Shown here piece after piece: positions 53,634 through 61,799 of a DNA stretch of 64,000 nucleotides. The notes below the pieces were generated by a model that worked only from the letters and a program-made list of their open reading frames with translations, was not told the origin of the DNA and searched no databases. Every line of letters starts with the position of its first letter. The stretch's first letter is position 1. The position numbers and the translations under genes were made by a program. The stretch is from Fagopyrum homotropicum (taxonomy: Eukaryota; Streptophyta; Magnoliopsida; Caryophyllales; Polygonaceae), in assembly GCA_033239125.1 (NCBI GenBank), contig BSWB01000008.1, positions 12,988,001-13,052,000 of the forward strand. The letters run 5' to 3'.

Positions 53634-54691
53634 CAAAAGGTGTTAGGTTAGTAGATGAATGCAAGGTTCGATGATATGCAAATTCAACATGCGGTAACAC
53701 ATCTTCCCAAGCATTCAGATTATCCTTCAAAACAGTCCGTAAAATGGTGGTTAAGGTCCTATTAGTAATATACGTTTGAGGATGACTAGAAGTTGAAAAT
53801 AACAACCTAGTTCCTAGCTTTCCCCAAAGTGTCTTCCAAAATAAACTAAGGAACTTAACATCCTTATCACTCACAATAACCCTAGGTACTCCGTGTAATC
53901 TAACAGTTTCCCTAAAGAACAAGTTAGCAACATTATAAGCAACGTCGGTCTTATGATAAGCAATAAAATAAGCCATTTTTAAAAAATGATCAACAACCAC
54001 AAAAATAGAATCTCTCCACTTCTTAGTCCTAGGTAATCCGACAACAAAATCCATACTAATATTAAGCCATGGTGAAGTAGGCGTAGGAAGAGGAGTGTAT
54101 AAACCTTGTGGTTTCAATCTAGCCTTAGCTTTCAAACACATAAGACATCTCTTCATCATATTCTCAACATCTTTAAGCATAACAGGGCAATGAAAGTGTG
54201 AATGCAGCATATGACATGTCTCATCTCTACCAAAATGTCCCATCAAACCACGCATATGAGCTTCCTTAACAAGTAAAAGTCGAAGAGAACATTTAGGAAT
54301 GCACACTTTATCCTCACGAAATAGAAAACTTTCGAAAATGTAAAACTTATCTCGAGAATTTCGATCCATGCATAGCTTATAGATCTCATCAAAATCAATA
54401 TCATCCACACATAGGTCCTTAATGTAATAGAAACCTAAAACCTTAGAATCTATAGTAGTGATTAAAGAATGTCTCCTAGAAAGGGCACCATCAACAACAT
54501 TATCTTTTCTTTTCTTATACTTAATGATATATGAAAAAGTTTCTATAAACTCCATCCATCTACCATGTCTCCTATCCAACTTATCTTAACTCCTAAAATG
54601 CTTTAAAGACTCGTGATATGTTCTAAGGATAAATTCATTAGGCCAATGGTAATCTTGTCATGTCTTGAAAACTCAATGCATACAATTTCTT
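53634..54691 (-). pseudogene. RNase H end and integrase of element G
   Basis: Minus strand. KLYALSFQDMTRLPLA, YHESLKHF and DKLDRRHGRWMEFIETFSYI mark RNase H (54691-54540). Integrase follows: zinc region (MGHFGRDETCHMLHSHFHCP, CLMCLKAK), core Asp in MDFVVGLPRTKKW and Asp in VIVSDKDVKFLSLFW. The catalytic Glu segment is deleted (SSHPQTYITNRTL, with the expected D-G-Q-x-E missing), so it is inactive. The 316-codon stretch 54579-53629 is open up to the F insertion. Confidence 0.88.
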
Positions 54692-55654
54692 GGATTTTTT
54701 TCCAAAATAAAAATAAAAATAATTTCTAAGATTAGGTACGAAAAAAAAAACTATTTTCTAGTATAGGAAGGAATTAGGGTCGGAGTAGACCCGTAGTTTG
54801 AAACTGCGGGTTTCATTTCTTTATTAAAACAAAAAAGTACCGCTAGACCATGAAAACTTTTACTGATGTAAGTGAAGATGTAATTAATATAGCTTATTTA
54901 TTCAGAAAACAAAAAAAAAAACAAATAGGTGGGATTCAATCCCTTGACCTGTGGGTTATGGGACCAACATGTTTCCCCTAAGCTACACTATTTTAGTGAT
55001 ATAAGTTCAAAACTAAATATATTCTTATCAACAAAGGTAGAATTCGAACTCAAAATAATATTTGTGTTATTTTCTTATAAATAGTTATATTTTTTTAAAT
55101 TAATTATATCTTTACTTTATTGGCTTATAAATATCATTTAACATGTATAGAAATAAGAGTTACAATTTTTATGACTTATAAATATCATAATATTTTCAAT
55201 ATAATTAGTTTAACTCCTACATTTTGTATGCATTTTTTCGAATAATAATTATAATTTTATCTTATTTTTTAAATTATATAAAATATTCAATAAATTTTTT
55301 AAATCTTATTACTATAGATTTTAGATGATATGTATAAGTCAATATAAGTAGATATAAATATGTTAAAAAATATGCATATTTACAAAAAAAAAAAGGGATA
55401 ATTTGACATACTAGGCCTTTTTGAGTTTTTGTTTAAGAAAGTGTACCCCAAATTTTTTACTACTTTCATTTACTAGTAGGTAAAAATTATTAACCTCTCC
55501 ATTAAAAAAAGAATAATTATTACTTGTTGTTTCTATTAAAAAAAGAATAATGAATACTTGTTGTTTGTTACGTAAGTATCAGTTTGGTTTTTTAATTAAT
55601 GAATTTGTTTTTTTTTTTAAATTTTTTTGCCTTTTTTATTTTATTTTTTATTTC

Positions 55655-56075
55655 TCATGCTAGAATTTCACATACTAAAAAAATTTTCATACCAGAAAAA
55701 TTTTCATACCAGAATTTTTCATACCAGAATTTTTTCATACCAGAATTTTTTACTAGATTTACATACAAGAAATTGACATACCAGAACTTCATACCAGAAA
55801 TTGACATACCAGAAATTTTATACCGAAAAATTACATACCAGAAAATTGGATACCATAAAATCACACAAAAAGTCATGGATACAATTAGGGTTCATTCGGA
55901 TCCATACCAGAAATTTTTTACTAGATTTACATACAAGAAATTGAAATAGCAGAATTGACATACCAGAACTTCATACAAGAAATTGACATACCAGAAATTT
56001 TATACCGAAAAATTACATACCAGAAAATTGGATACCAGAAAATCACACAAAAAATGTACATACCAGAACACTTAT
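55655..56075. repeat. CATACCAGAA repeat array
   Basis: About 20 copies of the decamer CATACCAGAA, separated by short AT-rich spacers of 0-15 bp, some arranged in a higher-order unit of about 165 bp seen twice (55735-55870 and 55902-56055). Further single copies at 56530 and 56600. Frames through it on both strands are artefacts of the repeat. Confidence 0.85.
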
Positions 56076-56464
56076 TCACTCTGTTGTAGTGATGATGAAT
56101 CAAAAAATTCTGGTATGAGTTTTATTGGCGACAAAAGCCGCGAGTAACACTTTGTTGCAGTGTTGATGAATCAAGTAGCATCACAAACAATACAATGTAC
56201 CTGATTAATCACAAAGCCTGAACTATTAGACTATATGTCATTTGCAAGTAAACTGAACTCCTAATGTTTCACTGTAAAACATGAACATACAAGAATTGAA
56301 GAAGAAACCTCTTTCTTTTCCTGTGATCTTTTTTGCTAGGGGGACAACGAGATTATCATAGATATGGATCTAGAAGATGACACTTATGGTATCAAATGTT
56401 GTTAGAGAGGCTGCAGGGATTGTGAAGGAGCCTATAATTGTATCCATGACTTTAATTTTCTCTA

Positions 56465-56640
56465 CAAAGAATGGTTGAAATCTGGGCATAAACAGCTGCA
56501 AAACTATGTCTGTTGACCACAAATCAAGGTATCATACCAGAAATCTGGGCTTAAACAGCTGCAAAACTATGTCTGTTGACCACAAATCAAGGTATCATAC
56601 CAGAAATCTGGGCATAAACAGCTACAAACATGGTTGAAAT
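56465..56640. repeat. Tandem repeat of about 66 bp
   Basis: GAAATCTGGGC followed by TAAACAGCTGCAAAACTATG and GACCACAAATCAAGGTATCA occurs twice fully and a third time in part. Lies in the middle of the Mutator-like element. Confidence 0.85.
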
Positions 56641-57972
56641 CTGGGAAACTTGTGGGACTTGTTGCTGATGAGCACTAGAAGAAAAAATTTTCGAAGCTCC
56701 GAGGTATAACACCACATCTCGCCATCTTCTTCGGCGATTTTCTGCTTTTTACTCAATCAACCAACACATACCTCCGTGTTCTTTATCACTGCTCTTTACT
56801 TCTCCACCGCAACATCTGACAAAGGTCGGCGATACAATTAGGGTTCATCCGGGTCAAATTCCCCAGGCTCCGAGTTATAGCGCCACAGATCGAACAACTG
56901 TTGGCTCTCAAACTCAACGTGGATCTGAGTTGCAGCAAATTCGAACGACGCAAGTGGCTTCATTCGGATCCATATCAGTTGGCGGTGGAGTACTTATTTC
57001 AAATGGGTGAGGGATGATGAGACGAGGTGGTTGCAGGGGTGACAGAGGTCGGCGATAGAGTAGAGAGGTCGGTAGAAGGTGGCGGTGATCTTGCCGGTGG
57101 TTGCGACGAGGGCAACAACGGATGAAACGAAGGATGACAGAGGAAGGAAGTGAGGGCTGTTAGATTGAAGTTAGGGTTCACAGTAAAAAACGTAATAGGG
57201 GTACACTTTCTAAACGGAAAATAAAAAAAGCCTACTTACTAAACCTAAATCTTAAAAAAGCTTAGTTACCTAATTGACCCAAAAAAAAATACAATATGAT
57301 TTTAACTTTGAATTCGTGAGTTCTAATTTTCCGCTTCATCATATTTTTAATCTAACTGGTTTAACTCTTATATTTTGTATCTGCTTTTTCGAATAATAAT
57401 TATAATTTCATGTTTTTTATAAATATGAAATATTCAATAAAAATTATAACTCATATTTTTATATATGTTAAATGATATTTATAAGCCAATAAACTGAAGA
57501 TATAGTTAAGTTAAAAAAATATAACTATTTATAAAAAAAAATAACACAAATATGATTTTGAGTTCGAATTCACCTTTGTTGATAAGGATATATTTAGTTT
57601 TGAACATATATCACTAAAATAGTGTAGTTGAGTGGAAACATGTTGTTCTCATAATCCACATGTCTAGGGATCGAATCCCACCTATTTATTTTTTTGGTGT
57701 TTCTGAATAAATCAGTTATATTAATTACAACTCCTCTTATATTAGTAAAAGTTTACATGGTCTAGTGGTTAGGGCATTGACGTTGAATCAATTGATCTTG
57801 TTGAAAACTTTTTATCACAACTTCACTTTTTTTTCAATGAAGAAATTAAACCTGCATTTTCAAACCGAGGGTCTGTTCCGACCCTAATTCCTTCCTATAA
57901 TTGAAAGTAGTTTTTTTCCGTACCTAATCTTAGAAATTATTTTTATTTTGTTATTATTTTGGAAACAAATCT

Positions 57973-59724
57973 CAATTCCTTATCATATGTTGAATAATTC
58001 AAGCATACTCCTTTCAATTTTTCACTAAAGAATACAAGTGGCTTACCTTCTTGCATGAGCACTCCTCCAATACCAATTACCGATGCCTCACATTCAACCT
58101 CAAATGGCTTAGTGAAATTCGGAAGTGCCATAAGTGGTGCATGTGATAGTTGTCACTTCAACTCCTTAAATGCTTTCTCTAGTGCATCTCCCCACTCGAA
58201 CTGTACTTCCTTCTTTGTGAGACATGAGGAGGGATGCAAAAGTACTAAAATCTCGCACAAAACGTCTATAGAAGGTAGCTAATCCATGGAATGATTGAAC
58301 ATGGCCAATTGTTGTGGGTGTGGGTCATTCTTGGATTGGTTTGAGCTTCTCTTCGTCCACTTCTAGACCTCTTGTACTCATTACAAATCCAAGGAAAATA
58401 ACTTGATTAGTACTAAACTCACATTTTTTAATATTAGCATATAAAGATTCATTTCTAATAGTTCCTATTACTTCCCTCAAGTGTTCTTCATGCTCCTCAA
58501 GTGATTTGTTATAGATGAGAATGTCATCAAACAACCACAAACTTTCCAATGTAGTGACGTAAGGCATGATTCATCAATATCATGAAAGTGCTAGGAGCAT
58601 TAATCAAACCAAAAGGAATAACCAACCACACATATAGACCAAACTTAGTCTTACACACCGTCTTTCATTCGTCTCCTTCTTTCATCGGAATCTGATGGTA
58701 TCCACTCTTAAGATCAATCTTTGAAAATAGTGTGGATCCACTAAGTTCATCTAGCTTTTTATTCAAATGGGGAATGTGATGTCCATACTTGGTAGTGATA
58801 TTTTGAATTGCTCGACAATCAACACACATCCTCCAAGTGTTGCCTTTCTAGGAACCAAAAAGACGGAAACTGCACATGAACTTAACTCTCTCGCACATAA
58901 CCTTTATTCAAAATCTCTAGAACTTGATCTTGAATCTCTTGACTCTCTTAAGGACTCATCCTATAAGCGGGACGATTAGGAAGTGAAGCTCCTGGAACTA
59001 TATCAATTTTACGCTCAATGCCTCGAAAAGGTAGAAGTCCTGCAGGAATCTCATCCAAAAATACATCAAAAAGACTTAGAGTGGTTTTAGGTAAGGTAGC
59101 CTTGACTTCAACACTTAAAGTCATAAGGCTTTTACATAGACTCATAAGAACAGTATCCAAAAGAAAATAATCATCAATAAACTCCTTTTTGGTAGCTAAA
59201 ATAACTCTATTAATCTCAACAGAAGAAATCTCGATGGCAATCTCGGGCGAGATTTCATCACTAGGGCAAGATTTTGTTGAACTAGGACGAGGTCTAGCAC
59301 TAGAGCGAGAAGCTTCTGCATTGGGTCGAGAATTGGCATTTCTCGGGCGAGATTCTGATCTACTGGGCTGAGATTCCTTATTAGAGTGTGTTTGTCGTTC
59401 ATTTGCTTGCTAAAATCTTGTTCTTTACGTTTGTAATTTTTCTTCTCTTAGCTTTCCGCAATCTGTAAAGGTGTCATAGGTTTCAAAGTTAATGTTCGAC
59501 CCTTATACTCAAAAGAATGTCTATTAGCATATTCATCATGCTTGACTCTTCTATCAAATTATCATGGACGTCCTAATAGAATATGACATGCTTGGATGGA
59601 CACAAGATCACAAGTAATGGTATCCTCATAATTACCAAAAGTGATGGTAACGTGAGCTTGCCTATTAACCTTTAATTCACCACAATCATTCTTGTGTTTG
59701 AAGATGGTCAAGGTAAATGATAGG
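57973..59724 (-). pseudogene. Protease end, RT and RNase H start of element G
   Basis: Minus strand. NDCGELKVNRQAHVTITFG, ACHILLGRPW and HSFEYKGRTLTL mark the region after the protease active site (59724-59450). RT blocks: IDIVPGASLPNRPAYRMSP (58948-59005), MCVDCRAIQNITTKYGH, FSKIDLKSGYHQIP, catalytic FDDILIYNKSLEEH (about 58520), KKCEFSTNQVIFLGFVMS; then RNase H with ECEASVIGIGGVLMQEGKPL and STYDKEL before the Mutator-like insertion. Stops and shifts are frequent. Between 59160 and 59440 lies a degenerate charged linker. Confidence 0.85.
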
Positions 59725-61133
59725 TGATGGAATCACTATCATTTAGGGTAGTTTTAGAGTCTTTTTATTGTATTAGTATCGGTTTATGCTACTAACTCCT
59801 AGGTCCAGAAGAAGAAGATCAAAACAAGCTAAGGAAGGAGTTATAAGCACTTAGGAGTAAAGATCCATCAAGAAGCAAAGTTTTTGTTGCTCCACCGCCA
59901 CCGCGGGCCCTTATAGCCGCCCCTGCGGTAACTTCCCTTGATGAGACGAAGACCAGCTCCCCTGCGCCTCCCACTGCGCCTCCCACTGCGCCCTGCCTGC
60001 GCCTCGCCTTGGGAGATGGAAGGCGAAGAGTCTATGTCACCACCCCTGCGTTGGCCATAAGGCGCCCCTGCGCCTTGACATCGGAAACGTCAGGAAGGTG
60101 AAAGGTCAGATGTTGAAGTGCATTAAAGATCCGCCCCAGCGGAGTTGAGTAGCCGCCCCAGCGGTTCTGAAGAAGATCAACCAATTCTGCCTAAACCGCC
60201 CATGCGGTTCCTGAAGGCCGCCCCTGCGGTGAAACGCCAGAAGCTTTACTCCGGCTGTTTATACCACCTTTATGGCATTAAAGGTGACTGTTTTAGGCCG
60301 GCTATTTACTCCTAATTTAGTGTCTTTTGTAGTATAAATAGTCCATGGTTGATTGCTAGAATTATCCATGTTTTTCCTCACAAAATCCATTTTTAGACTT
60401 GAGTTTTCCATTGTAATGAGTTGCTAACTCCCTTGCTACATTGAGTTGGTTTGAAGTTGCTTTGTTACTTTGGTTGTTTGTTCTTTTAATATAAGTTTTT
60501 ATTCAGTAATACTTTGTGTTTCCTTGATCTTCATTGTTTAATTGCATGTTAACTATTACTTGAGATTGATCACCTTAGGTTCTAAAGTGCATGTAAACAA
60601 CTAGGATTAATAGGTTCCGGGTTCGGGTCTTTAATCTAGTAGTAACTTTAAGTAATAACGTTGTAATTACTTAAAGAAAAGGAACACAAATAGAAAGATA
60701 AGTTTAACGGTTTTAATCTTCTCTTTATATCTCTTAGTCTTTGTTTGAATGCTAACTTGTTATTAGTTCTTGTAGGTTTACAGAACTTTAATAGGTTAAG
60801 TTGTGTTGATGCCGGTTGGCTCAACACATATGTATGATCGAGACGGGAGATTACTTAAAAACTTGTAAAAGGAATGCACCAAAGTAGCAATTGCATGCTT
60901 AGAATCAACCTAGTGTAGATTCATCCATTATCGTCTTACTTGTCACTTTAATCGTTTTCATAAGTTTTTGTGCATCAATTCAACCAACCCCCCCCCCCCT
61001 TGTGTCACTTGTCATTATAATCGATAATTACATCTAAAACACCTTAACTCTCTTGGGTTCGACCCTTACTTAATCACTATACTTGTTCTTAGTGCTAAGT
61101 CGGGATTTACTTTTGATTGGGTATAGACGACCA
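59725..61133 (+). repeat. 5' LTR of element H
   Basis: Starts TGATGGAATCACTATC; the inner end is uncertain, between GACGACCA (61133) and the primer site at 61157. A GC-rich zone at 59885-60240 has repeated CCGCCCCWGCGG cores, some with complementary arms (TCCGC/GCGGA; AACCGC/GCGGTT). A TATA box (TATAAATA, 60333-60340) stands about 100 bp downstream. A 12-base C run lies near 60988-60999. Confidence 0.8.
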
Positions 61134-61156
61134 TAGAAATACCTTCGGTTAAATTT

Positions 61157-61173
61157 TGGCGCCGTTGCCGGGG
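61157..61173 (+). other. Primer-binding site of element H
   Basis: TGGCGCCGTTGCCGGGG, identical to those of B and D. Confidence 0.88.
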
Positions 61174-61221
61174 AGTTTTGTGTTTTTTTGTTATTATTGA
61201 TTATTGGTTTGAACCATTTTT

Positions 61222-61799
61222 ATGGTTCAAACCCGTACTACTAATTCCGGCTTTGTTTCTTTTGATCCAGAAATTGAGAGGACGCACATCCGGCAACGAA
61301 GACAACAACAACTACAACAAGAGATGGCTGACCGTACTCTTCGTCAACTTACGCAACCCACCTTGGCTAAAAACCCTCTTGCGGTCGCTATACCGGCACT
61401 AGGGGAAGGAGTCAACTTTGAGCTCAAACCGGGCCTTATTCACTTGCTTCCATCCTTCCATGGGCTAAGTGGTGAAGACCCCATCAAGCACCTTGGGAAG
61501 TTCCACACCGTTTATATGAGCATGAAGCCGGCCAACATTACCGAAGAATAGATCAAGATGAGGGTATTCGGCTTCACACTCAAAGATTCGGCAGATGATT
61601 GGTATTACCACCTTCCATACGGGAGCATTGACACTTGGGAGAACCTTCACAAAGCGTTTTTGGAGAAATACTTTCCAGCTAAAAAGGCCAATAGCTTGAA
61701 GAAAGCTATAAGCAACATCGAGCAAGAGGCAACCGAAACTCTCTACGAGTATTTCGAAAGGTTTGCACGCCTCCGATCCAGCTGTCCTTTCCACGGATA
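61222..61799 (+). pseudogene. Gag N-terminal part of element H
   Basis: Starts MVQTRTTNSGFVSFDPEIE. Gag core: ELKPGLIHLLPSFHGLSGED, FGFTLKDSADDWYYHLPYGS, FLEKYFPAKKANSLKKAISN, ETLYEYFERFARLRSSCPFH. One TAG at 61549-61551 replaces a probable CAG; the frame is otherwise open until the LINE enters after Cys-Pro-Phe-His-Gly-Tyr. Similar to gag of Athila/Tat-type elements, which build the cytoplasmic particle. Confidence 0.88.

Larger units (their letters stand above)
54692..57972. mobile_element. Mutator-like element with long inverted repeats
   Basis: 3281 bp. Ends GGATTTTTTTCCAAAATA and, from the right, AGATTTGTTTCCAAAATA continue as inverted repeats of roughly 450-500 bp. The flanking 9-bp duplication reads CAATTTCTT (54683-54691) and CAATTCCTT (57973-57981), one mismatch; 9 bp is typical of Mutator-like elements. 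The arms contain tRNA-like segments; the middle holds a CATACCAGAA array and a less AT-rich part (about 56330-57200). No transposase frame. It interrupts RNase H of G between Leu and Tyr codons. Confidence 0.85.
53634..59724 (-). mobile_element. Element G: CRM-like chromovirus, decayed, outermost layer
   Basis: Minus strand: protease end, RT and start of RNase H (59724-57982), then, beyond a Mutator-like element, the rest of RNase H and integrase (54682-53634). Cut on one side by F and on the other by the LTR of H at 59725, so its gag and LTRs lie outside the window. Similarity of RNase H and integrase to the CRM group supports the placement. Heavy decay makes it the oldest layer. Confidence 0.8.
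59725..61799 (+). mobile_element. Element H: Athila/Tat-type LTR retrotransposon, 5' part
   Basis: Plus strand: 5' LTR, primer site, leader, gag until the LINE insertion at 61800. Inserted in the protease region of G. The rest, if present, lies beyond the window. Its LTR is unrelated by eye to those of A, B or D but shares the primer site. Confidence 0.85.

Noticed and set aside
55599..55949. 116-codon frame and its antisense partner
   Set aside because: Produced by the CATACCAGAA array and AT-rich flanks; no protein-like composition.
55655..56075. CRISPR-like array
   Set aside because: Spacers are short, AT-only and partly duplicated, the repeat is ten bases, and the context is a plant transposon.
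57621..57685. Functional tRNA-Met gene
   Set aside because: T-arm and D-arm lack bases, there is no acceptor stem, and both copies lie in transposon inverted repeats.
10461..59724. C gag (plus) and G pol (minus) as halves of one element separated by an inversion
   Set aside because: The clades are compatible, but the F pieces on both sides and the exact LTR start of H at 59725 are better explained by nesting; an inversion would have to break exactly at an LTR end.
60988..60999. C homopolymer in the H LTR as a signal
   Set aside because: A 12-base run is as likely a slippage or sequencing feature; nothing nearby suggests function.
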